Notes: generated from the letters alone by a model not told the origin. Shown: positions 1 through 12,300, counted from the stretch's first letter. The stretch is DNA of 64,000 nucleotides from Lytechinus variegatus (GCF_018143015.1 NC_054746.1:32701129-32765128), one strand, 5' to 3'. Numbers and translations are program-made.

Positions 1-60
1 AATAGGGGCGCCTTGAGCACCTTACAAGGTGGATACGTGCGCTATTTAAATAATATTATT
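1..60 (+). repeat. SINE 3' tail fragment
   Basis: The first 60 bases contain GGCGCCTTG...ACAAGGTGGATACG and then an AT-rich tail. The same block occurs, reversed, at the tail end of the tRNA-headed SINE at 31271-31545. It is therefore the 3' end of a copy of that family, cut by the window edge. Confidence 0.55.
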
Positions 61-313
61 AATATCTGATAATATGCAATAGCCAAGTGTAGAATAGGAT
101 AGATTTCATAACTTATCACACTTCTTGTATTATAATGTATGAATGCCTTTAAATTGCAAGCACGGTGTAAAGTAAGCTTTTATTATCTTTCGTTTATTTA
201 GACATTCTGACATTATTGGTTATGTTGGTTTCATTTGATCAGAAGTATATTATCCTTATTTGTACAATGTTAATTCATCCCTTTAAAAGTAAGCATGGTT
301 ATTTTGTTTCCAG

Positions 314-3300
314 AGCAACTCTGACTTTCAGAAATCAGGAAAGAAGCTACTTGGAAATGGGTGAGTTATATGTACACAGTCACATATTCTTGGTTGCAAT
401 AGGACTACTTTCCCTCCCCCCTCCTATCTCTCTTGCTTGCTTTGATGGATGCCAATTGCCAATTCATAAACAAAGTACGAACTATTGTAATCCCCTTTTG
501 AAAAGTTATCTAAAATATTTGTTATATTTGTTATGAATGTTGAATAAGGAAGAAGAGCTCAACATTCCATAAACCTGTGGATTAAACTTTCAATTTAGTC
601 TGAAGTTACACCCCAGTTTAAGTATCAGAATACCACTCATAGTTTTTAAGCAGGCTGAGTTGATATGTAATTTTTTTAATTTACATTTATCACATTTTTT
701 GGTCTAATTTTTCATCTCCTTTCAGACAAGGTTTCTATGTGTGCCCTGGAACAGGTGTCTGGAATAGGTAGGTTTATTTATATTCAACAAATTTTCAAAC
801 TGTACTCTTGCAGAATACATCTCAGGAATTAGATGTTACATTATTATAGAAAAGGGGAATGGTTTATTTAAATCCTACATTCAAGTTATGTGTTCTTCCA
901 AAAACAAGTTTTTATTTATTTACAGAATAATATTCAACTAATTGCCCTTAAAGTGTTAATTGTTTGTACATGTATGTTCCATGATCAAGTGACTATGTAA
1001 ATCATTTTGAATAGTTGTCACATTCTTTTGACTAACTAGTACAGTCCGACCTCTCTTATCCGGACACGTTGGGACCAGCACCAATCCGGATAAGGGATTT
1101 ATCCGGATCTGGGAGACCCAATATTAAATACACGCAGCTGCGCTGCCGGCTGCCTCCCCAGGCCACCGGCGGTAGCTACACTGCACTATTGTAGTGGGCG
1201 TACGGTAAAGACAATATTCACTGCAGAGTCAGTGCAAATTATACTTTATAGGCAGTGTTTTTTATTGAAATGAAAATCGATCGATGGCCAAAACTCTTGA
1301 ATAATTTACCTGCTAAAATGACTGAGGTATACATCGAGCATACTTCGAAAGAAAGTGAATGACTCGATGAAACCAAGTTTTAAAATTAGATCATCGCGGC
1401 GAGTATCGCATCTTCGCAATGTCAGCCATTGTTCCACTGACTGTAGGCTCAAACATGATAGATGGCGCTGTCCGTATTGAGGCCTAAAGTTAGCTAGCAA
1501 GACATGTGTTGTTTTTCCCGCGAATCAAAAAGAGAAACGTGATGAAATGTTTGCGCTGCAACCGGATTTACTGGAAATCATCATTCCTAAAGTTCTTTTG
1601 GTGATTTGGGTGAGATATTTTCATGAAAAATATGTTTGGTGTAGGGTGACTATGTTGGGAAATATATATGTAATCAGAGTGGGTTTATGTATAGGATTGA
1701 GTTTAGATTGAAATCTCATTTCCTCACATACCTGTACTAGATTTAAAAAAAAAAAAAATCTCGGTAAGTGTGCGTCCGGATAATAGAGAGATCCGGATAA
1801 GGGGAGGCCGGATAAGAGAGGTCGGACTAACTAGTACTTCAGTTGTTGTTACTTGGGTTAGAATCTCACATTATTAATCATTTATCATTTATTGCATTCC
1901 TTTATAATTAGATAGAACACCCTCATTCAAAGTAGTATAATTTGTTGAAATAATCAATTACGTTTGCATCACAATCTTTTACACTACTGTTGTGATACAT
2001 ATATTTATATTTTCTATAGTTTGAATCTGATGTTATTTTTGCATTTCTTTTGATATTGTTTATTATTCCTTTACATCTTTGAATTTGCTTCTTTCAGTTT
2101 GGGTGGTGGTCCAGAAGGCTCTATCTGTAACATATTTAATGCCATCAAGACAGCTACTACAAACCCCAATGCCATTGGTCTCCTATTGACCAACTGGGCT
2201 GGTTGTACATACTCAAACCATCCAGTACTTAGTTGGCCAGCTTACATCGCTGCAGCAGGCTTGTCTTGGAATGCATCAACACCTCTGGTGAGTTATATCA
2301 ACGTCGTTGTCATTATCATCGGGAACTCGGGGGGGGGGTTCACAAAGATTTAAGTGTAATTAAAAATCTACCTTTATCTTCCAGTTGTGAGTGGTATATT
2401 ATGCATCACAAATTGGTTAGATCATACTCTTAAGAAGCACTCCACACCTCTTATTGATCATTGAGATTACTCTTGTATGTGACAAGGAACAGCTGAAGAA
2501 TTCAGGCGAAACATTTTTGTGTAGTCCAGTATGTATACCTCTATTTCCACTATCCAACACATAACCAAGCGTTTTCTGCAATCAAATGAAACTAGAAATT
2601 GAAACTTAATTTGGTTTTCAACCAACCAAATGCTAATATTTGGTACTTGCATTTCATGCAACAGGCTTCAAATTTTTTGTCTCTTTTTAAATTTTTTTGT
2701 GGTTGCAATTGTGAGTGACTAAGATTGCAAAAGACAAAGTATACATTTGAATGACATTTTTTTTTCAAAGGTGTTAAAATTTTCAGACCCAAAATGAAAA
2801 ATTTTGCTATCAAGTAATATTGTTGTTTGTTTTCTTGCAGGAATTTATCCATGGCAACCTGTCTGCAATGATCAATCGTCACATGCTACAGGACCCTGAC
2901 TCACCGCTTGGTGAAGCGATCCTTGAGGTCGGTCGCATCGATACCTACCTCACCCAGGCATCACTCAATCAACTAGATCTACCCATCACTCACAAATCAG
3001 TGGTCATACCGGCCAAAGAAGGCTCCTTCCTCTGTCGTGTCATCCAGGATACGGACAGTGTTGATCTGGAGTTCATGTCACTGGAAGTCATCAATGTAAG
3101 TTGTCCTAGAGTCATGGTGGTAGTATTATGACTAGATGTAGACTGTATTGGTTACGTGGACAAGAGTGTTAAAAAGGAGGTTGATGGGTCTGTATTTGTG
3201 AATTATTGATGGACTCATACCATCCTCCCACTGATCTTTTATAGGGTTGGTTTTGCTCTTTGTGCCTCATCTTGGTTTGATACCATCTTCACAGTTCCTC

Positions 3301-4962
3301 ATTCATTTTTCCTTCTGTGTAGACTGCCATGAGGAGGATACGCAAGTCACAAACTTCTCTGAATGCTGTAGATAAACTCAAGCTCGACAGGAGGGTTTAT
3401 ATTCAGGTTCATCTTACTCTAGACTTGATGTTCTGGGCTTGCAAGTAAGTATCAAACACTTTAAATGCTGAATCAAGTATGAGGGGCAACACAAAAAAAA
3501 ATATATGGATCAAGAGTATCAGTACTGCGTAATAACTGCTTAACAAAAAAGCAAAACAATGTGTGTAGAAATTTATCAATGCAAACAATGTGGATGTAAT
3601 GGAAATTGTCTACAAAATGTATAAAGCCCAGTTTTCTTGCATAATATGTTTCTTACATAAAATTGAATGAATTACACATATTTAGAATCACTCTAAAAAG
3701 TAATGCAGTTTTAACAACTTTGTGAACAACTTTGTGAATTTACTGTAATAGAGAGTGTAGATGTTAGAGGTATCCATTGTTCAGAGTTTAAAAGAAAATT
3801 GGCACCATGAGAGATATAGCTTGACATACATTTTTTTCTTCCTAGGATTGTAAGAGCTTTAGTGATTGCTGGTAAGAAACCCAACCATGCCCAGAGTGGT
3901 TTCAATGTCATCAACGTAGGACTTGCCAACTTATCTGCCACCACAAAGACAGATTCAGCTAATAAGTAAGCATATAGATATTTACTTTTTTTTGTGTTAG
4001 GTTTTAAATTGATTTTCATTTTTTTTGTTTCCATTTTGTTTTAGCTGAAGTAGGATAGCTCACACCTTTTTCAATCTGTTTCATAGGAATGAAAATCCAA
4101 TTTGAAAGACCATTTACTCATCAGGTTTCCCAGGGAGTATTTAATGAAAGTACTTGTCTGATGTTTAGTCTGACAGTTACCATAGTAACAGTTGACACAT
4201 GTGCGTAGCCTTTGAAAATCAAGGAAAGTTGGCAAGATGACAAAAGTTGATGAAACTCATTAAACCAATAGAATTTCTCTAATGTATTGGTAAAATATGG
4301 GCCAATGAATGCAAATAATACAAATGCACAGGCTTAAAATTGAAAAAAAAAAAAAAGACAGTAATTTTGGACCTGATATGCCAAATATAGTTAGTTTTGA
4401 AAAATTACATGTATTTTAATATATCTTGTAGGTTGCTCAAATAGTGCCCAATAGTTTTCAATCTTAGATTTGAGATTACAGTACACATTTTGATTTTCAT
4501 GATAATAATGGTATATTTACTCAGGGTAGCCACTTCAGTTCTGAAAGCTGTTCTCCACCATGACGCCCCTATAGGAATGACACATAGAAGGTCTTTTTTT
4601 TCATATACTCTCATTGTATAACAATACATAACCCAAAGAAGGTTTGGAAGTTTCAAATGCCCTGATAGGATATCCCATGAAAGCCGAGATTGCTCATTGT
4701 CTGTTGACCCTTGAGTTTACAATGTACATTTCAAAACTTTCATTCTACCCTTGGAACTTTACGTACAAATGCACCTTATGATGGTCGTTAACCATGACAT
4801 CACTGTCCCTTTTTATTACCCAGGTTATTGAGTATGATGGAAGAGTACAGGACGGTTTGGTTAGATCAATGTTTCCAGCCTGGTCTTGAGGATTCAGGGA
4901 TGTTCTTCAAAGGTGTCCTCAAGCATTTAGTACCAGAAGGTGCCGAAAGGACAGAAGATTAG
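314..4962 (+). CDS. family-20-like glycoside hydrolase (beta-N-acetylhexosaminidase type), 3' part of gene
   Basis: Seven exons join in one frame: 314-360, 726-767, 2098-2287, 2841-3095, 3323-3444, 3846-3965 and 4824-4962 (TAG stop). All have GT-AG ends, and the phases close across every junction. Across the first three exons the protein reads FYVCPGTGVWNSLGGGPEG, then an Asn-Trp-Ala segment and LSWPAYIAAAGLSWN. This matches the C-terminal barrel of a GH20-like group, best known to me from bacteria, where FYVCPGTSSWNS is followed by a (T/N)DWG-type motif and a Gly/Ala-rich helix ending in SWN. The last exon carries a Trp-Leu-Asp...Gly-Leu-Glu-Asp-Ser pattern, as in the C-terminal tails of that group. 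Members remove terminal N-acetylhexosamines from glycans. The catalytic Asp-Glu pair would be upstream, outside the window, so activity cannot be judged. No signal peptide is visible because the N-terminus is missing. Family assignment is from remembered motifs and is moderately secure. The exact substrate is unknown. Confidence 0.75.
1043..1828. mobile_element. 786-bp non-autonomous DNA transposon with 9-bp target duplication
   Basis: The ends are inverted repeats: AGTCCGACCTCTCTTATCCG at 1043-1062 against CGGATAAGAGAGGTCGGACT at 1809-1828. Both ends are flanked by the same 9 bases, AACTAGTAC (1034-1042 and 1829-1837). Further ATCCGGAT-type palindromes lie just inside each end. No transposase ORF is present. 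A 9-bp duplication is typical of Mutator-like elements, but the superfamily is inference. It lies in an intron of the GH20-like gene. Confidence 0.8.
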
Positions 4963-5500
4963 TACTGAAAGGATTTACTTTATAATAGCCATCAGTGCTG
5001 GAGCCAGTTATATCATATCTCAGAATATTCAGGAGAGTGGGGGAAAAAAATATTACACTGTATACAATTTGATCGTCTCTGCTTTGGTATCGCATAGTGG
5101 CGTCATTTTTTGTGGTAAACAGCTTGGATATGGACAATAGGACACTTAATAATTTTTCAAGTCATTGAAAATTAAAAGAAATTAATTATTAACTTTCCTC
5201 AAAAATTTTAGATAGGAGGTCTTGTCAAATCTGCAACAATATATATGAATATATAAGATGATATTGAGAAATTTATTATTTTGGGAAAATGATTCCTAGA
5301 ATGACCTTGTAACCTGTATCAATTCTTTATTTTGATAATGGATATTTCTATGATTTTACTTTTTGTATGATTTCATATTTTACCTAATGCTTATATTTCC
5401 AATTCAAAGATGGTGAACAAATATGTTTATATGATACTTAGAAGTATTAATTATAGATTTATTATGAAATGTATATTTTTGCTTTTACATTAAATGTATT
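4963..5500 (+). other. 3' UTR of the GH20-like gene, with possible polyadenylation signal
   Basis: After the TAG at 4960-4962 the sequence is AT-rich with no coding pattern. No canonical AATAAA was seen close by. An ATTAAA variant at 5489-5494 is a possible signal. The transcript end is therefore uncertain. Confidence 0.3.
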
Positions 5501-5830
5501 GTGAATTTTATTTCTTGGTGGGTCATCTTATCCATATCTTATATGACTTGAATGTTTTGTGTTTGCCTCAGATAGTGATTTTAAGTGCAAGACAAATTCT
5601 TGGTCCTCTAATACAAAACGTAGCAATTGATCCTGGGACTGACTAGATTGTAGATTATGATATGCAATCAATCATCGTTATCAACATTAAAATCAATTGT
5701 TGAGCCTTGTGTTATTAGATCCTGATGTTGTTAAGAGAGGTAACCTGTTGCTGCAATTCTTTGACCACACATTCTTCTCATTCCACTAGGCATATTATAA
5801 GAGCCAATGTGTGTACTTTGTTCATATTCA

Positions 5831-6041
5831 GGGCCCCCGTTTCTTGAAAGCATCATGACTCCAGCACAACCCCATCTCTATGGAAAGCCAAGCTGGACAA
5901 TAATTGTCTGTGAACAGACGTATGCTTCCTATGTTCAAATATCGTTCTTTTGGGCATCTTGTCCTATCATTGTATTGTGCAGCTTGGCTTTCCATAGAGA
6001 TGTTATCAGGCTGGAGTCATGACAATGATGAAATGGGCCCC
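5831..6041. repeat. fold-back element (MITE-like)
   Basis: The outer ends are GGGCCCCC and GGGCCCC. Inside them, TCATGACTCCAGC and CATCTCTATGGAAAGCCAAGC near the left end are mirrored by GCTTGGCTTTCCATAGAGATG and GCTGGAGTCATGA near the right end. The two arms enclose a spacer of roughly 80 bases. It carries no gene. An element with similar GGGCCCC ends is at 8004-8271. Confidence 0.65.
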
Positions 6042-6187
6042 AGGTGTCTTTTTGTGAATATTTTTTTTTATACTTTGACATGTTATATCTGTTTCTCGTG
6101 AGTTATTGTTTAGTTACTGGAATATCTGTGATAAAGAATCCATCTTGAAAGGCTGATCATGATCATTTTTATTTTATTTATTTGCAG

Positions 6188-7405
6188 TTCTTTGAAAATG
6201 TTTCTGCAGACGGCTTACTTGGAAATGTGTAATGAATCTGTGAGAGATATTTCACTCAAGGAGGAGTTTGCAAAACACCTTGAAATTTGGTGTATGTGTT
6301 CATGTTAGATGCTTTTATCAACAAAAGCAAGATTTTTTAAAATACATTATGCTTATGTCTATAAATTTATCGTTTCTTTTTGAACATTTCATTTTCTTTA
6401 GATATTTATCAGTGGATGATTGAGTTGAGAAAGCTAAGAGGCGTAAGAACAGAATTGTTTTTTCTCTGTGTATATAAAATGCTTTGAAAAGTACATTACG
6501 TTTATCTTATTCCATACAGTAGTGGTCATGGTTTCCAACCATGAAAGTGCCTTACCAGGGTATGTTTTACTGTTTATTTAATTCACATGTTTCTCACTTT
6601 CCTTTCACTCTTTATCCTTCCTGTCCTATGGTATCAATTCCCCTGTATTGTAGTTTGCCCCCCCTCATTTATTTGCTTTTTAAGGACACCATAATGACTA
6701 ATACCATGGGCAAGTGTCCATGTTGAAAGCCATTCCCTGTCATTTTGTAAAAGTGGTCCAAAAGAACTAATGCAAGAATTCAGGAAGAAAGGGGTTTGTT
6801 CTCCCCTATCAAAATATCTTGGTGCTGCATTGATCTTGAAGTTGCATGCATTTTCCTTTTCGTCTATTGTAGTAATTAGTACAATACCCATAGTTGGTAC
6901 AATGTTACTTTATTGACACTACCTTTGATTCAGTACTAGCAAGTGAGAAAAAAATGCATTTAATTTTATTTTTGTAGGCAGATTTTTTTTTTAGCATGGA
7001 ATGGAATGATAGGATATACTTTGCCAGGAGATATGGTAAGATGGCAGACAGTGTTTGATAATTTGATAAGCATGTACATTCCCCCAAAGAAAGGATAGAG
7101 TGGGGCAAATTATGCCTCATAGCGTGATGGTGCTGGTACTGATTGCTGCCATTTTTATTCACTATTCATATGGGATAGGATGGTGGATGCCTTTATGTTG
7201 AGAGCTGCTTCCTTGATATCCATATAGTGCCATATGCTAGAATATTCCTTGCAATTTGCAAATAATCTGAATATTTGGGGGTAATATGATTTTTAGTAAT
7301 AAAAAGAAATGAATGTTCCTTGTATAGCGGTATCACTTTGTATTGAAATTCCAATTTACTCCTCAGGGAGTGGAGATGATGCATATTGTGTGGAAAAGAA
7401 TGTAA
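6188..7405 (+). CDS. candidate orphan exons, unrecognised product
   Basis: Two good exons join in frame. 6188-6291 follows TTTGCAG and is followed by the donor GTATGT. 6402-6442 follows TTTAG and is followed by GTAAGA. The joined reading includes AKHLEIWYIYQWMIELRKLR and has no stop. A third piece, 7367-7405 after CCTCAG, would continue in phase 0 to a TAA stop after 12 codons. The first exon needs a preceding phase-2 exon. The GH20-like exon ending at 3965 has that phase, so this could be an alternative 3' end of that gene. It could equally be part of an unseen or decayed gene. I do not recognise the protein. Chance agreement of the splice phases is possible. Confidence 0.35.
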
Positions 7406-9100
7406 TTACTACAGTGGTATTATTGGTTCAGTACAAAGAGTTTGTTTTGCCTGACTTGTATGGTAAGACATCTCTTGTAAGCAAAGCTGTATTCAAGGGA
7501 AGTAGATCTAGTAAGTATCTCTTTGAGATTAATGCTATATTTCTGAAAATTATACTTATTTTCTGTTTTTACGTTGTTATTTACTTCAAGAGCAATGTCT
7601 AGTTATGTGATTTAAGTTTTGATTTTTATCTAGATGAATGTTTAAGAAAAAATAAAAATAGAACTATTGTATCTCTTTATAATTGAATCCAAGAATGGTT
7701 TCACAGTCAATCTTATACATTTATATGCTTCTGGAAGTCTGTCATGAACCAATTAGTCACTGATTTTTGTTGACAGTTGTTTTAAGCTACAGAAATTCTT
7801 ACTTCTGATTGGCTGAGATAAAATTTGTAGATAAGAATCACATAGAATCTGCCACACAAACCACTCCCCTTCAGGAGAGAAAACATCCTCAGATTTTGAT
7901 CAAGTCCATGGCCTTGTGAAATAAATGATGCAATCAAACTTACACTTAAGAATGATTGTAAGTCAATAGCAAACTGTGTACATATAGTTGCAACTGTGTT
8001 ACAGGGCCCCATCTTATAAAGACTTGCAATTGAGCCAATCAACCACAACTATGGAAAGCCAGCAACGTCAACATCGAATATTCATATTTGTTCAAAACAT
8101 TTTCTAGATATGATTTGTCTATTCATAGTTTTCTTAAAAGTTCAGTGTGATTCTCTTTGTTTACGAAGGACATTGTGCAAAAAATTTCCTAAAGAAATAT
8201 TATGTTATTGATGGATTTCCATATACTTGAGGTTGATTGGATCAATCATAACTCTTTGTAAGATGGGGCCCAGGTGTACTGGCTCAGTATTTGTTTCTTA
8301 TTTCAATGTATAGTAGTGTTATTTAATTCATCTACAGAGTCTTTCTGTTTATTCTATGACTGAACATGTGAAGGAGCTTCAAGTTATTTTTTGTTTCTTG
8401 TATGATATGATGTAATGGTAAACAACAAATATGATTTTTGATAAAGTTCCTAATGGGAATTAATAGTGATATAATTTCAAAATTCAACTGTTCATGATTA
8501 TGAACATATATGCCTGTCATCAATGGATAAAGAGAAAAGATATCTACAGATTTGAGTATTTCAAATGAAATAGTAGCAATAAATATTAAGTTTATATTTA
8601 TATCATTGCATTCATTCTCTCAGTTCTCATTATTTTATGTTCTCTCATTAATTGAAAATGTTTGGATAAATACTATTCAAACTAATTTATTGCTTCTAGG
8701 GACTTCAAATGCCAGATTAATGTCTAAATACGGTCCTATATTTTCGAGACATCAATGCTTAATTTTCAATATGTGATAAATGTTATAAACTGGTCAAGAC
8801 AATTGTTGGTAAAAAAAAACTTTCCCACAAACTCTACAAGATAGGTTCCCTCTTTCACAATTTTTTAAAATGAAGCCATGGCAGTTTATTGGCCGAGTTG
8901 GTTCAAGTTTCATGAAACAGGAACCTGCTCTACCAGCCTGTACAAAACGTTCACCCTGACCCTATATGCAAATTCTGAATTGAACATAAAGGGAAACAAA
9001 AACCGTGTGAGTGCACTTAAAAGGAATGATTTCAGTTTGTTTCCCCAACAAACAATTTCATTTAGATGTTATTAATATTTTGTTTGATACTGTTCTTTAT
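7406..9100. other. intergenic, mostly unrecognised AT-rich DNA
   Basis: No convincing exon was found. The stretch includes the fold-back element at 8004-8271. An open frame runs from 7367 through VLPDLYGKTSLVSKAVF to a GTAAGT-type donor near 7513. That is listed here only as a weak alternative to the third orphan exon. Confidence 0.4.
8004..8271. repeat. fold-back element (MITE-like)
   Basis: GGGCCCCATCTTATAAAGA at the left end is mirrored by CTTTGTAAGATGGGGCCC at the right end, with ATTGAGCCAATCAACC against GGTTGATTGGATCAAT inside. It is non-coding and belongs to the same general class as 5831-6041. Confidence 0.6.
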
Positions 9101-9270
9101 TTGTAATTCACATGCTTATCCCCCCCAAAAAAAGTTAAATTTTAATTTTTCCATCTTGGGAAGTATTCAGGGGGAGAGAGAGAGAGAGGGGGGGGGGGGG
9201 TAAACTCAAGCCCTGTCACATCCATCTTCTCAAGTGCTTCCTTCTGAGTAGGCCTGAATAAAGTGTGTAT

Positions 9271-9480
9271 TTGATGGTGACTGTTTTGGTCATGATAATG
9301 GTGATGATTAGGAGGAGGATGGTGATGATGTTGGTGATGATGATGAAGATGATATTTATGATGATAATGATGAAGATGATGGTGATGATAAACGGATGAT
9401 GATGATGGTGATGATGATGATAAGAATTGTGATAGTGAAAATGGTGGTGATAAAGATAACAATAATTGTAATGGTGTGAT
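9271..9480. repeat. GAT/GGT trinucleotide microsatellite
   Basis: Imperfect repeats of GAT and GGT run through this interval. They create false His-rich open frames on the minus strand. A short GA/G run lies just left of it at 9171-9200. Confidence 0.85.
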
Positions 9481-10920
9481 GGTATTGTGGTAAAAGTGTA
9501 AAAAATATAATGTTAGGGTATATACCAACGGTGAATAACAGTTGACGAATCATTGGCCTAATTTTATATTTCTAATATTTCCCATAACTACTAAAAGTTC
9601 CCTGAGAGGAACACATTATAAATTGCAATATAAGCACTCAGAATTTGCCTGTGTTTGTTTTAAAGGGGGAGTGAAAATTGCCTCTCATTGACTTTGCAGA
9701 GGAATACGGGTACGGGTGGGGCCCCCGTCAGTAGCATTGTCCCCCGCCCCCCCAAAAAACAAACAGACTGAAGAATGTAAGGTAAATGCGCTTCTGCATA
9801 TGCCCCAATATTTTTTAAATTATAAGTGCCGCATCACTTTGACTTTCTGCATTAACTCATTTTGTAACAACTAGGACATCACTTATCATGCAAACATGTA
9901 TGGAGATATGATGATTTTATGTTAAAAAAATGGAAAATGGGAACATCATACTAATCACCTGTTGAATATTCATGATGTAGGCCTACATCTTGCATACAGG
10001 ATAAATGTTCCCACAAAATATTGCTCGATAAACTTCAATAACTTTCTTATTTGCTATCAGATTTTGATAACATTTTTTTAGCATTCTGCTCAAGGTGAAT
10101 TTTCCCCTAAATTTGAATAAAAAATTTTCACCCAGGAGTAGCCTATCAGTATCCCTTTACAAAAATACCAGTGATGCTAGCTATATGTGTATAAATTAAA
10201 TGTGTTATGTAAACAAAGGCAAGCAAAATATGAAAAAGGGAAGTAAGCCTATATAACATACATTGCCCTGAAAAAAGACCATGTAAAAAAGTAAATGAAA
10301 CAAGAGAAAAAAAGAGGGTGGAATATGATGTTGAATAAGAGGGGAGGGGCAGCACCTGGGAAGCCCCAGAAGCCCACCCCCCCCACAACCCGGGGCCCCG
10401 GCGGCATCTCGCGCCGGCGGCGCGATCGCGCTGCTTGCGCATCATAGCTATAGCCTTTACAATTGTCACGTAAAAAAAGGTAACCCTAGGCAAAGATGGC
10501 TCCTGCCATGGACATGTTGCGGCGATTGTGAATCGTGTTCCAACAAAATTGTAGGCAATTCATTGAAGGTTAAGAATTCGTCAAATAACGGCTTTATGTG
10601 TATATAATCATGGTGAGTTATTTAATTGAAATCGCATCTTCATATAGCCAGTAAAACATGTTAAGCCTCTAAATTAAGGGCTTTCTACCGTTTGAGACAG
10701 TCCCACACGTTGATTTTTACGTTAGGCATTCAAACTCAATTAGTGTTAGGATGGGGGGTCGGATGCACTCTAGGCGACACCGCAATACTTACCCGTGTTA
10801 AGAAACTGGGACTCCACTCACTCGCATTTGGGCCGCCCTAGCTTAGAACTAAGCTTTCTTTCCGTAAAAAAAATTATTCTTATGATTAAATAAATATTAA
10901 TTAATACATGAATACTGTTA
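9481..10920. other. intergenic, no recognised gene; GC-rich island near 10.34-10.44 kb
   Basis: The sequence is mostly AT-rich. The exception is a G/C block at about 10340-10440 (CCCCGGCGG, GCGCCGGCGGCGCGATCGCG). No exon chain was found. At 10605-10620 a GTATATAATCATGGTGAGTT stretch resembles an ATG next to a donor, but nothing supports it. Confidence 0.4.
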
Positions 10921-10933
10921 AATCGGTACTCAC

Positions 10934-11035
10934 CGGTTCTCTTCTTGAATTTTCTGCCAATTTCCCACGATGTTGGCTACAATTCCGCGTTAAATTTTGT
11001 CGCCATAGAGAGCTGTTCATGCAACTTTATTTATA
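10934..11035 (-). promoter_or_regulatory. candidate minus-strand TATA promoter and first exon
   Basis: On the minus strand a TATAAATA (11028-11035) lies about 95 bases upstream of a strong splice donor, GAACCG followed by GTGAGT (exon end at 10934). An ATG in between opens only a ten-codon frame. This arrangement fits a first, untranslated exon of a minus-strand transcript running leftwards. No downstream minus-strand coding exon was recognised. Confidence 0.3.
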
Positions 11036-11151
11036 AATGGAGCGCCCTTTACGAGAGTTGTTAATGCCGCGGAGAAATCGTTAGGCATTTTGGCCTGTGT
11101 TCAAGGCGTAGCTGTTCTATTTTTATAAAATTATGTGTGAGATCGAAATCT

Positions 11152-11196
11152 CAGCGAGTAAACACTCTTCCAATATGGAAGAGTGTATACTCGCTG
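11152..11196. repeat. 21-bp stem, 3-base loop inverted repeat
   Basis: CAGCGAGTA and ACACTCTTCCA are followed by loop ATA, then TGGAAGAGTGT and TACTCGCTG. The two arms pair with a single mismatch. It is non-coding. Confidence 0.85.
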
Positions 11197-11280
11197 TGAT
11201 ATGATCCCGATAGGGAGGCGCAACACCCCCACCCACATGGGCGCAAACCCCAGGGCCGGGGGACATGTCCCCTCACCCAA

Positions 11281-11319
11281 AATAGTAGGGGGCACATTAT
11301 GAAATGTCCCCCTACTATT
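11281..11319. repeat. short inverted repeat
   Basis: AATAGTAGGGGGCACATT faces AATGTCCCCCTACTATT with a four-base spacer and one bulged C. It is non-coding. Confidence 0.8.
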
Positions 11320-11750
11320 TTTGGTCATTTCGTTCAAATTCGAAATGTATTTTGGAAGAGACGATCTTACTTTTGGCATGCCCCCTTTTTTTTGCTTGTT
11401 TGCTTGTCAAATTTCTTTTGGTCAAGATGACCTTCTTTAGAGGGTGATAAACCTTCTTTTTTTGTTTGTTTTTTTCTTGTCAAATTTTCCAGCCCCTGGT
11501 CCCCCTACCTTTGGGGAGAGATTTCCGCCCTTGCAAGTAGACATACTCTTGATATTGTTTGCGAATCTGCACGGGCGTCGATCGAGGGCTGGGGATGAGG
11601 AAAAGCGGTGAGACGAGAAAAAAAATAGAACTTAGATGGGAAAAGGCGACAGAAAAAAAGTGAACGAAAGAAAAATTAATGGAAAATAAAAGGGAGGAGA
11701 AAATAGGAGAAATGTGATGGGTAAACAAAATTATGGGGGATCTCACACGA

Positions 11751-11797
11751 GCAGTTGCTCTATATATTCTATGTAATATAATATATAGAGCAACTGC
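11751..11797. repeat. 18-bp perfect inverted repeat
   Basis: GCAGTTGCTCTATATATT is mirrored by AATATATAGAGCAACTGC across an 11-base spacer. It is the third strong hairpin within about 650 bases. Confidence 0.85.
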
Positions 11798-12128
11798 CCA
11801 TTTTTAATGGTCCATAATACACCCACTTTCTTCTTTTTTGGAACGAGTATGAATTTATCTACTGATATACTGAATGTACAATAAAAGTCATTATCATGTA
11901 TTTCTTGGCATTTCATTTACTTTTTTACCACAATTATATCACACAGCTGCTCGCATAGGCCTACGCCGTCACAAATAACAAAACAAAATCTCACTTTTTT
12001 TCTTTTTTGGTGGGGGATGGATTTTCCATATGCATACGTACAATTTTTTCAAATTATTTTTTTCTGCTATTTTCATAATAAACTTTAAATGATTTCGCCT
12101 TTGCACTATTATTTTTTAAAGACAAAAT

Positions 12129-12300
12129 TACATCATCATCATATCATCGTCACCAACTTCATTCTCATCTTTATCACCACTACCACCATCATTATTATCA
12201 TCATCATCATCATCATCACCGCCACCATCACCACCACTATCATCTTCACCAAGATAATTTTCATCATCATTATCATCATTGCCATCATCGTCTTTTTTTC
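12129..12300. repeat. ATC/ACC trinucleotide microsatellite
   Basis: Runs of CATCATCATC, interspersed with CACCAC, fill the interval. A false Ile/Thr-rich open frame covers it. Confidence 0.85.

Noticed and set aside
9142..9528. His-rich 128-codon minus-strand frame
   Set aside because: Product of the GAT/GGT microsatellite with no splice or start context.
10740..10860. U1 snRNA-like ATACTTACC
   Set aside because: The match covers only about nine bases and the rest does not resemble U1.
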